This document shows, one piece after another, positions 44,207-51,632 of a stretch of 64,000 nucleotides of DNA. The notes beneath the pieces are model-generated. The model saw only the letters and a list, made by a program, of their open reading frames with translations, ran no database searches and was not told where the DNA came from. Every line of letters starts with the position of its first letter. Positions within the stretch are counted from its first letter, which is position 1. This DNA comes from Mumia sp. Pv4-285 (GTDB lineage: Bacteria > Actinomycetota > Actinomycetes > Propionibacteriales > Nocardioidaceae): assembly GCF_041320275.1 (NCBI RefSeq), contig NZ_CP162023.1:4402001-4466000 (forward strand). The letters are read 5' to 3'. A program made the position numbers and the translations under genes.

Positions 44207-45270
44207 CCGCGATCCCTCAGCTGCTCCAGCCGAACCTCGTCCACCACTTCTACGCCGGCGGTGCCCGCATCGCCGCCCTCCGGGGCCTCCCGCCCGTCGA
44301 ACGGTGCCCGGAGGAGTGGGTCGGCGCGACCGTCTCGCGTGCCGACTCCGAGACCGTCGGACTGGCCCGTACGGTCGCCGGCGACCTGGTGCGCGACCTC
44401 GTCGCCGCCGATCCCGAGGGCTGGGTCGGGGCGGCGTCGGTCAGCGCAGCAAGCACGGCAGCGGTCCCGCCCGGAGACACAGGCATCCTGCTGAAGCTGC
44501 TCGACGCCGGCCAGCGGCTGCCGGTGCACGTCCACCCCGACCGCGCGTTCGCGTCCCGCCACCTCGACTGCCCGTACGGCAAGACCGAGGCGTGGCTCGT
44601 GCTGGACGCGTCCGACGACGCCGCCGTTTACCTGGGCTGGAGCACCGACGTCGATCCCGACGAGCTCGCCGCGCGGCGCGACGCGCAGGACAGCGACTGG
44701 CTGCTCGGGCACCTCCACCGCATCCCGGTCCGGCCCGGCGACGGCTTCCTCGTCCCCGCCGGCACACCGCACGCGATCGGCGAGGGCGTGTTCGTCGCGG
44801 AGATCCAGGAGCCGACCGACTTCTCGATCCTCCTCGAGTGGTCGATCACCACGTCGACCCGTGACGAGTCGCACCTCGACCTCGGGTTCGACCTGGCGAT
44901 GGAGGCGGTGGCGACGACGTCGCTCGACGCGACCGACCTCGAACGCCTCACCGTGCACCACGACCTGACCGCCCGCGGTCCCGCACCGGTCCCGCTGCTG
45001 CCGGAGGGCGGCGACCCGTTCTTCCGCCTCCACCTCCTCGCGGCACGTCCCGGCGATGCACCGGAGGTGCCCGCCGGGTTCGCCGCGCTCGTCGTCCTGT
45101 CGGGCACGGGCGTGATCGAGGGCGCCACCTCCGTACCCGTCGGCGGCGGGCAGTCCCTGGTCGTCCCAGCGGCGTTCGGCCCCTGGCGGCTGTCCGGCGA
45201 TGCCCGGGTGCTCGTGGCGCGGCCCGGGGAGAGGTGGCGCGGCACGCCCGAAAGGCGCATCGTGGGGTGA
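44203..45270 (+). CDS. manA: Mannose-6-phosphate isomerase, class I
   Basis: A 355-residue zinc enzyme linking fructose-6-phosphate and mannose-6-phosphate for glycan precursors. Metal-binding residues are in LPVHVHPDRAFA (about 102-113), the Glu in KTEAWLVL, and the His in PAGTPHAIGEG. The C-terminal half is a cupin of slightly unusual sequence with a sparse second metal site. It starts at GTG 44203, overlapping the previous stop, and its TGA overlaps the next start (TGATG). Sugar isomerisation is inferred from the family. Confidence 0.88.
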   Translation: MTAIPQLLQPNLVHHFYAGGARIAALRGLPPVERCPEEWVGATVSRADSETVGLARTVAGDLVRDLVAADPEGWVGAASVSAASTAAVPPGDTGILLKLLDAGQRLPVHVHPDRAFASRHLDCPYGKTEAWLVLDASDDAAVYLGWSTDVDPDELAARRDAQDSDWLLGHLHRIPVRPGDGFLVPAGTPHAIGEGVFVAEIQEPTDFSILLEWSITTSTRDESHLDLGFDLAMEAVATTSLDATDLERLTVHHDLTARGPAPVPLLPEGGDPFFRLHLLAARPGDAPEVPAGFAALVVLSGTGVIEGATSVPVGGGQSLVVPAAFGPWRLSGDARVLVARPGERWRGTPERRIVG

Positions 45271-46031
45271 TGCCGTCACGCAGCGCCGCGCTCCTCGCGT
45301 CCGCGGCGCTGCTTGCCGTCATCCCAATGCCGGGGTCCGTGGCGGGTGCGACCGGCGTCGTCACCGAAGCCGCACCGGCCGCGCCCGAAGCTGCCCGGGC
45401 TGTCGACACCGTCCGGCTCGACGGCGTCACCGTGCGTCTGCGCGCAGGGACGCGCCAGGTGGTGACGGTCAACCGCACGCGGTCCTACCGCGCCCGCGTC
45501 ACCTACTGGGTCCTGCGCGACGGACGGTGGACGATCAAGCGGCGGACGGCGAACGGTCGGATCGGGTACGGCGGGCTGGTCGCCGCGTCCAAGCGCAAGC
45601 AGTCGACCGGGACCACCCCTCTCGGCACCTTCGCGATGACGGAGGCGTTCGGGATCCGGGCGCACCCCAGCGGCGCCACCCTGCCGTACCGGAAGGTCCG
45701 CAAGGGCGACTACTGGGTGCAGGACAACCGCTCGGCGTACTACAACACCCTGCGCAACAAGCGCGCCGGTGGATTCCGGTGGTGGCTTCCGGGGTCGAGC
45801 CGCAACGCCTCCGAACGCCTGCGCGACTACCGCCGCGAGTACGTCTGGTCGATCGTCATCGACTTCAACCGGCCCCCGAACGCGGTGCGCTACCGGGGTT
45901 CGGGCATCTTCCTCCACGCCAACGGGAAGGGTGCGACCGCAGGTTGTGTGTCCGTTCCGCCCCGCTTTATGCGGTTTGTCCTAAACCGGCTCCGTGCCGA
46001 CCGAGCTCCGGTGACAGCGATCGGACGGTAA
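45270..46031 (+). CDS. L,D-transpeptidase-family (YkuD-like) secreted protein
   Basis: A 253-residue secreted protein with signal peptide LLASAALLAVIPMPGSVA. The catalytic region near the C-terminus has His in FLHANGKGATAGCVSVP followed by the nucleophile Cys. This HxnGC pattern is that of YkuD-type L,D-transpeptidases, which cross-link peptidoglycan at diaminopimelate, although the spacing is loose. ATG 45270 overlaps the manA stop. The operon AKR-manA-transpeptidase suggests a link to cell-envelope supply, which is inference. Confidence 0.82.
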   Translation: MPSRSAALLASAALLAVIPMPGSVAGATGVVTEAAPAAPEAARAVDTVRLDGVTVRLRAGTRQVVTVNRTRSYRARVTYWVLRDGRWTIKRRTANGRIGYGGLVAASKRKQSTGTTPLGTFAMTEAFGIRAHPSGATLPYRKVRKGDYWVQDNRSAYYNTLRNKRAGGFRWWLPGSSRNASERLRDYRREYVWSIVIDFNRPPNAVRYRGSGIFLHANGKGATAGCVSVPPRFMRFVLNRLRADRAPVTAIGR

Positions 46032-46080
46032 TCAGCGTTTCAATCTGACGGGTCCGGGAACCTCCACTAGCGTCGAAGTA

Positions 46081-46099
46081 GTGCGGCGAGCCGCCGCAC
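46081..46099. terminator. Perfect 8-bp hairpin in the leader of the small membrane protein gene
   Basis: GTGCGGCG-AGC-CGCCGCAC is a perfect stem with a 3-nt loop, 50 nt after the transpeptidase stop and 44 nt before the next start. No T-run follows. It may be an intrinsic terminator for the upstream operon or a leader structure for the next gene. Confidence 0.45.
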
Positions 46100-46142
46100 C
46101 TTATAAGCCTGGGTCCCCCGGCCTGGGAGAACGGAGTGAAGC

Positions 46143-46286
46143 ATGGCTTTTCTTCTTTGGATCCTCGCGGTCGTCCTCGTGGTGGCCGGAATCGTCGCAC
46201 TCGTGCGTCGCCAGTTCCTCTGGGGCGTCGTCCTCATCATCGTCGGCCTCCTGGTCGGCCCCGGCGGCGTGAGCGTGTTCGGTTAA
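46143..46286 (+). CDS. GPGG-motif small membrane protein
   Basis: A 47-residue peptide with two hydrophobic stretches (FLLWILAVVLVVAGIVALV and FLWGVVLIIVGLLV) and the invariant ending GPGGVSVFG. This is the known GPGG-motif small membrane protein family of actinobacteria, whose function is unknown. GGAG about 8 nt before ATG 46143 supports translation. It is preceded by a hairpin leader. Confidence 0.88.
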   Translation: MAFLLWILAVVLVVAGIVALVRRQFLWGVVLIIVGLLVGPGGVSVFG

Positions 46287-46310
46287 CCGATAGACGCGTA
46301 GGCTGACGGC

Positions 46311-47153
46311 ATGGAGCTCGTGATCCTTGTCGTCATCGCCGCGATCGCCCTGTACCTGGTCAGCGACCGTCGCAAGACGAAGGCGCGTGAGAGCGCCGAG
46401 CTCGCTGACCAGGTCGCGGCGGTCCGCAAGACCGCGTTCGAGGATGTCACCGCTCTCGGAGAAGAGCTCCAGCGCCTCGACGCAGACCTGATCGGCATCC
46501 CCCTCGACGAGGGCGCGCAAGCCGACTACCAGCGGGCGCTCGACGCGTACGAGTCCGCGAAGTACGCAGTCGACCGGCTGGAGAAGCCGGAAGAAGTCCG
46601 GCACGTGACCGAGATCCTCGAGGACGGACGCTACGCCATGGCGTGCGTCCAGGCCCGAGTCCTCAACAGCCCCCTCCCCGCGAAGCGGCCGATGTGCTTC
46701 TTCGACCCGCGCCACGGTCTCTCCGTCGAGGACGTCGAGTACGCCCCTGACAACGGCACCGTTCGCGAGGTCCCCGCATGCGCCCTCGACGCCGAGCGCG
46801 TCAAGGCTGGCGCCGAGCCCGACACCCGCAAGGTGATGGTCGGCCCGCAGCGCGTCCCGTACTGGCAGGGCGGTCCTGCGTACGCCCCGTACGCAGCCGG
46901 ATACTTCTCGGCGTTCGCCTTCATGCCCGCCCTGTTCATGGGCACGATGCTCGGCGGCGTGTTCGCCGGTGACGCCGGGCTCGACCCGAGCGCGTACGGC
47001 GACGGCAGCGAGGGCGGCGACGCCGGTGGTGATGCCGGTGGCGACGGCGGCGGCGACGGTGGAGGTGATGCCGGCGGTGATGGTGGCGGTGGCGGCGACT
47101 GGGGTGGCGGCGACGGCGGAGGCGGCTTCGACTTCGGCGGCTTCGATTTCTGA
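46311..47153 (+). CDS. Conserved membrane-anchored protein with Gly/Asp-rich tail
   Basis: A 280-residue protein. Residues 1-20 are a membrane segment, followed by a charged helical region (about 20-110), a conserved cysteine block (CFFDPRHG and REVPACALDAERV) and a membrane-like segment near 205-225. The last 55 residues are almost only Gly and Asp, with repeats of GGD and GGDGGG. Function is unknown. Similar proteins occur in other actinobacteria. Its end overlaps the start region of the next gene. Confidence 0.75.
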   Translation: MELVILVVIAAIALYLVSDRRKTKARESAELADQVAAVRKTAFEDVTALGEELQRLDADLIGIPLDEGAQADYQRALDAYESAKYAVDRLEKPEEVRHVTEILEDGRYAMACVQARVLNSPLPAKRPMCFFDPRHGLSVEDVEYAPDNGTVREVPACALDAERVKAGAEPDTRKVMVGPQRVPYWQGGPAYAPYAAGYFSAFAFMPALFMGTMLGGVFAGDAGLDPSAYGDGSEGGDAGGDAGGDGGGDGGGDAGGDGGGGGDWGGGDGGGGFDFGGFDF

Positions 47154-47673
47154 GAAGGTCGCCTACCTGCTGCGGGCGGTCAACGTCGGCGGCAACAAGG
47201 TGCCGATGGCCGAGCTGCGCACGCTCGCGGCCGACCTCGGAGCCGACGACGTCGAGACCTACGTCAACTCCGGCAACCTCGTCTGCGTCCCACCGGGCGA
47301 CGCGGACGACTTCGGCACCGCGCTCGTCGAGGGCATCTCGGAGCGCATGGGCGTGACGACGGACGCCATCGCGCGGACGGCGGCCGAGCTGCGCGCCGCA
47401 CGCGACGCGTTCCCGTACGACGTCCACGAATCCAAGTTCTGCTACGTCTGGTTCCTCGCTGCCGCCCCGTCCTCCGAGGCAAAGAGCGCCGTCGAGGCGT
47501 ACGACTTCGGTCCTGAGCGCGTCGCGCTGATCGGCCAGGACCTGCACATCTGGTACGCCGACGGTGCCGGCCGGAGCGCGATCACCGCGACGCGGCTGCA
47601 CCGGCTGTGCGGAGTCACCGGCACCGGGCGCAACCTTCGTACGGTCGAAAAGCTCGCCGCGATGGCGGAGTGA
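47104..47673 (+). CDS. DUF1697-family protein
   Basis: A DUF1697 protein recognised by YLLRAVNVGGNKVPMAELR (family consensus around YxALLRGINVGG), ETYVNSGNLV and ESKFCYVWFL. The function is unknown. Its family core starts at VAYLL (about 47158). There is no ATG or TTG between the previous stop and the core, so the start is unclear. GTG 47104 gives an 18-codon extension inside the Gly/Asp tail of the previous gene; ATT 47146 would give a start closer to the core. Confidence 0.72.
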   Translation: MAATAEAASTSAASISEKVAYLLRAVNVGGNKVPMAELRTLAADLGADDVETYVNSGNLVCVPPGDADDFGTALVEGISERMGVTTDAIARTAAELRAARDAFPYDVHESKFCYVWFLAAAPSSEAKSAVEAYDFGPERVALIGQDLHIWYADGAGRSAITATRLHRLCGVTGTGRNLRTVEKLAAMAE

Positions 47674-47689
47674 CGCGTCGTCCGTCTCC

Positions 47690-48385
47690 TCACACGTCGG
47701 CGACGGCCGCCGCGCTTGCCGGCGGTGCCCCGATGTTCTCGACGGGCTCGTCCACCGACGGCTCCGAGGTGATCTGCGCGCGCACGATGCGGTCGAGCCT
47801 GAACCAGCGGATGCCTTCCCGCTCGCGGCAGCGGGCCACGAGGTACCAGTGGTCGCGGGTGAAGGCGAGGATCTGTGGGTCCACCCGACGGTCGGACACC
47901 ACGCCCTCGCCGCCGCGATAGCGGAGCGACAGGACGCGCTTGTCGCGCAGCGACTGCTCGACCGCACGTCGGGTCCGCGCATCGGCGTCGACAGTGGCGT
48001 GATCGATCCAGATGCGCTCGGTCAGCGCGGCGGTCCGCAGGCGCGCCTGCGGGTCCATGACCCCGAGTACCTTGACGAGCGCGGCGCGCGCCTGGTCGTC
48101 GAAGGGCTGACCTCGGTGCGCGGCGATCGCGGCTGCGAGCCCGGACGCCTCGGCGTCGGTGAAGTTGACCGGTGGCAGCGTGGCCGCCGGGTCGACGACG
48201 TAGCGGCCGGTGCGGCCGAGGCGTGCCCAGATCGGGAACCCCGAGTGCTGCAGCGCTGCAACGTCGCGCTTGATCGTCCGCGTGCTCACCTCGTACGTCG
48301 TTGCCAGCTGCTCGGCGGTGCGGCCTTGCGTGCCGGCGCGCCGCAGCTCCTCGCGGATCGCGTAGAGCCGGTCGGTGCGGTTCAC
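47690..48385 (-). CDS. WYL-domain (YafY-type) transcriptional regulator
   Basis: A 231-residue regulator with an N-terminal HTH_11 domain (RTAEQLATTYEVSTRTIKRDVAALQHSG) and a WYL domain (about 130-215) containing RDHWYLVARCR and RWFRLDRI. These regulators usually sense ligands such as small molecules or DNA ends. Start GTG 48385 was chosen over an extension that would overlap the divergent hydrolase. It likely controls the divergent hydrolase gene. Confidence 0.9.
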   Translation of the reverse strand: MNRTDRLYAIREELRRAGTQGRTAEQLATTYEVSTRTIKRDVAALQHSGFPIWARLGRTGRYVVDPAATLPPVNFTDAEASGLAAAIAAHRGQPFDDQARAALVKVLGVMDPQARLRTAALTERIWIDHATVDADARTRRAVEQSLRDKRVLSLRYRGGEGVVSDRRVDPQILAFTRDHWYLVARCREREGIRWFRLDRIVRAQITSEPSVDEPVENIGAPPASAAAVADV

Positions 48386-48434
48386 CGCTAAATGGTGACA
48401 CAACGATGACAGAGCCGTGGTCGAGGATGGAGGC

Positions 48435-49127
48435 ATGACCTCCCACTCACCCGTTCTCCTGCTCAGCGGTGCCGGGCTCCCCGCCTGGATCTGGGACGAG
48501 ACGCGCGACCTCCTCGCCCTGCGCGAGACCGTCGTCGCTCCCCGTCCCGGCACCGGCGACGCCCCCTTGTCCGACTACGTCGACGCCGCGCTGCGGTCCG
48601 CGCCCTGGGAGCGTTTCGCCGTCGTCGCCCACTCGTCGGGCGGCGTCATCGGCGCGGAGCTCGCCCGCCGGGCCCCGCACCGGGTCACCGCGCTGCTCGC
48701 GGTGTGCGCCGTGGTCCCACGACCGGGCGCGTCCTTCGTCGCGTCGATGCCGTTCCCGCAGCGCCACGTGCTCAGCCTCGCCATGCGATTCGCGGGCACT
48801 CGGCCGCCGGACAGCGCCATCCGACGCGGGGTCGCCGCCGGCCTGGACGACGCGACGGCCGCTCGCATCGTCGCGGACTTCGCGCCCGAGTCGGTCGACC
48901 TCTACCGGGGCAGGGTCGGTCGAGCACCGCTGACCCAGCCGCGGGCGTACGTCACGACGACCCACGACCGCGAGCTCTCGCCCGCGCTCCAGGCCAGGTT
49001 CGCCGGCAACCTCGCGCCGTCGTGGCGCGGCAACCTCGGTGCGGGCCACCTGCCGATGCTCGAGGACGCACAGGGCGTCTCCCGCGCCGTCACAACCTTC
49101 CTTGCGGGTCCGCCTCAGCTCAGCTGA
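48435..49127 (+). CDS. Alpha/beta-fold hydrolase
   Basis: A 230-residue alpha/beta hydrolase. The oxyanion loop is LLLSGAGLPAWIW, the nucleophile elbow VVAHSSGGV (Ser near residue 67), and the His is in NLGAGHLPML; an Asp near TTTHDREL completes the triad. GGAGG lies 4 nt before ATG 48435. It is divergent from the WYL regulator across 49 nt. It ends 13 bp inside the convergent serA gene. The substrate is unknown. Confidence 0.88.
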   Translation: MTSHSPVLLLSGAGLPAWIWDETRDLLALRETVVAPRPGTGDAPLSDYVDAALRSAPWERFAVVAHSSGGVIGAELARRAPHRVTALLAVCAVVPRPGASFVASMPFPQRHVLSLAMRFAGTRPPDSAIRRGVAAGLDDATAARIVADFAPESVDLYRGRVGRAPLTQPRAYVTTTHDRELSPALQARFAGNLAPSWRGNLGAGHLPMLEDAQGVSRAVTTFLAGPPQLS

Positions 49128-50383
49128 CGCAGCCGGATGGTCTCCGGCAGCGTGCCGAGCGCGGTGAGCGTCTCCGGCTCGAGCTGCTTGTCGATGTCGG
49201 TGAGGACGTAACCGATGTCGCCGCGGGTCCCGAGCGTCTGTCCGTCGATGTTGACGCCGTGGTCGCCGAGGACGACGTTGATGGCCGACAGCACGCCCGG
49301 CACGTTGTGGTGGATGTGCACGAGGCGGTGGTGCTCCCCGTACGAGGGGAGCTGGAGGTGCGGCAGGTTCGGGGAGAGATCCGTCGATCCCTCGGCGAGG
49401 TAGGAGTGCAGCTTGCCGGCGACGAAACGACCGATGTCCTGCTGCGCCTCCATCGTCGACCCGCCGACGTGCGGCGTGAGGATGACGTTGGGGAGACCAC
49501 GCAGGTCGGACTCGAACGGGTCGCCCTGCTTCTTGGGCTCGACCGGGAAGACGTCGACAGCGGCTCCGGCGATGTGGCCCGACTCGATGTGCGCGCGCAG
49601 CGCCTTCGTGTCCACGAGGATGCCGCGCGACAGGTTGAGGAACAACGACCGCGGCTTCATCCGGGCGAACTCGGCAGCGCCGAACAGGCCCGCGTTGCCG
49701 GGACGACCGTCCACGTGGAGCGTGACGACGTCGACGGTCTCGAGGAGCTCGTCGATCGTGGCGCAGCGCTTGGCGTTGCCGAGCGCGAGCTTGTCGGCGA
49801 TGTCGAAGTAGAACACCTGCATGCCGAGCGCCTCGGCCACGACCGACAGCTGGCTGCCGATGTTGCCGTAGCCGACGATGCCGAGCTTGCGGCCGCGGAT
49901 CTCGTGGCTGCCCTGGGCGGACTTGTTCCAGACCCCCGCGTGCATGTCGTTGGTCTTCTCGTGGAGACGGCGGGCGAGCGAGATGATCTCGCCGATCGCG
50001 AGCTCGACGACCGAGCGGGTGTTGGAGTACGGCGCGTTGAAGACCGCGACGCCGCGCTGGGCGGCGGCCTTGAGGTCGATCTGGTTGGTGCCGATGCAGA
50101 AGGCACCGATCGAGAGCAGGTCGGGGGCGCTCGCGAGGACGCGTTCGGTGACGTACGTCGTGGAGCGGATGCCGAGCAGGTGCACGCCCTGCACGGCCTC
50201 GACCAGGTCGTCCTCACCGAGGGCGCCCTTGCGGGTCTCGACCTGGTAGCCCTGGGCGCGCAGGAACTCGGCGCCGTCCTCGTGGATGTTCTCCAGCAGC
50301 AGGACGCGGATGTCGCCGTCACCGAGGGGCGGCGTGCTCACGGGAAGATCAGCAGTCATGGTGTAGAGCGTCTGGGTCGTCAC
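49115..50383 (-). CDS. serA: D-3-phosphoglycerate dehydrogenase
   Basis: A 422-residue oxidoreductase for the first step of serine synthesis. The NAD-binding fold has GIVGYGNIGSQL, the catalytic Arg is in LNLSRGILVD, the Glu and His are in VEPKKQGDP and LTPHVGGST. A C-terminal ACT domain (about 345-420) starts near HHRLVHIHHNVPGVL, the serine-binding module. GTG 50383 was chosen because AGGAGAG lies about 8 nt upstream. It overlaps the convergent hydrolase stop. Confidence 0.95.
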   Translation of the reverse strand: MTTQTLYTMTADLPVSTPPLGDGDIRVLLLENIHEDGAEFLRAQGYQVETRKGALGEDDLVEAVQGVHLLGIRSTTYVTERVLASAPDLLSIGAFCIGTNQIDLKAAAQRGVAVFNAPYSNTRSVVELAIGEIISLARRLHEKTNDMHAGVWNKSAQGSHEIRGRKLGIVGYGNIGSQLSVVAEALGMQVFYFDIADKLALGNAKRCATIDELLETVDVVTLHVDGRPGNAGLFGAAEFARMKPRSLFLNLSRGILVDTKALRAHIESGHIAGAAVDVFPVEPKKQGDPFESDLRGLPNVILTPHVGGSTMEAQQDIGRFVAGKLHSYLAEGSTDLSPNLPHLQLPSYGEHHRLVHIHHNVPGVLSAINVVLGDHGVNIDGQTLGTRGDIGYVLTDIDKQLEPETLTALGTLPETIRLRQLS

Positions 50384-50595
50384 GGGCTCACTCTCCTGGT
50401 CAGGTCGCACCACCTCGGAGGTGGCGGTCGACCCAGGGCCCAGGCGAACGGTCCCGCGGTCTTTGCTGTGGTGTCGCTCCCTGGTGGTCGACCCACCTGA
50501 ACGCCAGTCGCGACGGGTTCAGTGTAGGCCGCAACGCCAGCAGCGACGAACCCGTTCCGCCGCCCGGACGGGCGGCGCCGGGTCGAGCGTGCGGG

Positions 50596-51021
50596 TCAGG
50601 CGTCGATCGCCGCGAGGAACTCCGGCGGCGGGGTGCCCGGGATGTGCGCGAGCCGGACCTGGCCGCGCGAGACGAGCTTGCCCTCGGCGTTGGTCGTCTC
50701 GATCTCCCAGAGCTGCGTCGTACGCCCCTGGTGGATCGGGGTCGCGACGCTCCGCAGCGTCTCTCCCGAGCGAGCCTGGCGCAGGAAGTCGGTGTTGTTG
50801 TTGACGCCGACGACGAGGCCCTGGTCGCGCAGCCAGGCCTGTGCGCCGATGCTGGCCGTGCTCTCGTTGACGGCACAGTGCACGCCACCGTGGACGATCC
50901 CGAACGGCTGCAGGTGCTGCGGGCCCACCGTCCAGGTGGCGACGACGCTGCCGCCGCTCACTTCTTCGTACCGGAAGCCGAGGACGCCGCCGAGGCCCGA
51001 ATCCATCTGTGCATCAGTCAC
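50596..51021 (-). CDS. PaaI-type hotdog-fold thioesterase
   Basis: A 141-residue hotdog thioesterase. The core motif is PFGIVHGGVHCAVNESTASIGAQAW (about 40-65), where His and Asn/Glu line the active site, followed by NTDFLRQARSGETL. It probably hydrolyses short or aromatic acyl-CoA thioesters. The start is uncertain: GTG 51021 or ATG 51006. It is divergent from csoR. Confidence 0.9.
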   Translation of the reverse strand: MTDAQMDSGLGGVLGFRYEEVSGGSVVATWTVGPQHLQPFGIVHGGVHCAVNESTASIGAQAWLRDQGLVVGVNNNTDFLRQARSGETLRSVATPIHQGRTTQLWEIETTNAEGKLVSRGQVRLAHIPGTPPPEFLAAIDA

Positions 51022-51054
51022 CCGACGAGTGTGACCGTCCGCACTTGGCAGACC

Positions 51055-51071
51055 ATACCCCCCAGGGGTAT
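51055..51071 (+). promoter_or_regulatory. CsoR operator
   Basis: ATACCCC-CC(A)GGGGTAT forms a GC-rich palindrome identical in pattern to the known CsoR site (TATACCC...GGGTATA). It ends 9 nt before the csoR start. Confidence 0.88.
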
Positions 51072-51080
51072 CGTTTCGGT

Positions 51081-51371
51081 ATGGACACCCACGCACCGGG
51101 CTACAGCGCCGACAAGGCCGCCGTTCTCAAGCGACTCAAGCGCGTCGAGGGGCAGGTCCGCGGCCTGCAACGCATGGTCGAGGAGGACACGTACTGCATC
51201 GACGTCCTCACCCAGGTCTCCGCCGCGACGAAGGCGCTCGAGTCCGTCGCGCTGACCCTGCTCGACGAGCACCTCGCGCACTGCGTCCACGACGCGATCG
51301 CCTCGGGGGACGGCGCCGAGGCGAAGATCGCCGAGGCCTCCGCCGCCATCGCCCGCCTCGTCCGTTCGTGA
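51081..51371 (+). CDS. csoR: Copper-sensing repressor CsoR
   Basis: A 96-residue DUF156/CsoR protein. The copper ligands Cys39, His64 and Cys68 (TYCIDV and EHLAHC) are in the classic C-H-C pattern. Apo-CsoR binds the operator at 51055-51071, and Cu(I) binding releases it. ATG 51081 was chosen because the family starts at this point. It is the first gene of csoR-copZ-copA. Confidence 0.96.
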   Translation: MDTHAPGYSADKAAVLKRLKRVEGQVRGLQRMVEEDTYCIDVLTQVSAATKALESVALTLLDEHLAHCVHDAIASGDGAEAKIAEASAAIARLVRS

Positions 51372-51413
51372 CTCGCGATCCTGACTCGCGATCCTGACCA
51401 GAAGGAGACCCTC

Positions 51414-51632
51414 ATGAAGAAGACCTACTCCGTCACAGGGATGACCTGCGGCCACTGCGCCGGCGCGGTCACCGAGGAAATCGGGGCGATCGAGGGCGTG
51501 CAGGCGGTCGAGATCGACCTCGTCGCCGGCGGCACGTCGTCGGTGCACGTGACGAGCGACGCTCCGATCGACGACACGGCCGTCGCTGCGGCAGTCGACG
51601 AAGCCGGGAGCTACCAGGTCGTCGACGCATGA
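51414..51632 (+). CDS. copZ: Copper chaperone CopZ
   Basis: A 72-residue HMA-domain protein with the metal motif MTCGHC (Cys12, Cys15). It carries Cu(I) to the ATPase CopA. AAGGAG precedes ATG 51414. The stop overlaps the copA start by 4 bp. Confidence 0.95.
   Translation: MKKTYSVTGMTCGHCAGAVTEEIGAIEGVQAVEIDLVAGGTSSVHVTSDAPIDDTAVAAAVDEAGSYQVVDA

Noticed and set aside
46020-46081. An ECF sigma-type GGAACC motif before the small membrane protein gene
   Set aside because: No matching -10 element at a normal distance.
46965-47145. The Gly/Asp-rich repeat (GGD/GGDGGG) as a tandem DNA repeat or silk-like domain
   Set aside because: It is a low-complexity tail of the membrane protein, with irregular units; ordinary in this protein type.
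50410-50495. A palindrome (CCACCTCGGAGGTGG) and two GGTCGACCCA copies exactly 60 nt apart in the serA leader
   Set aside because: GTCGAC-containing words are very common in this GC-rich DNA. The palindrome might matter but I see no matching regulator, so I did not list it as a feature.
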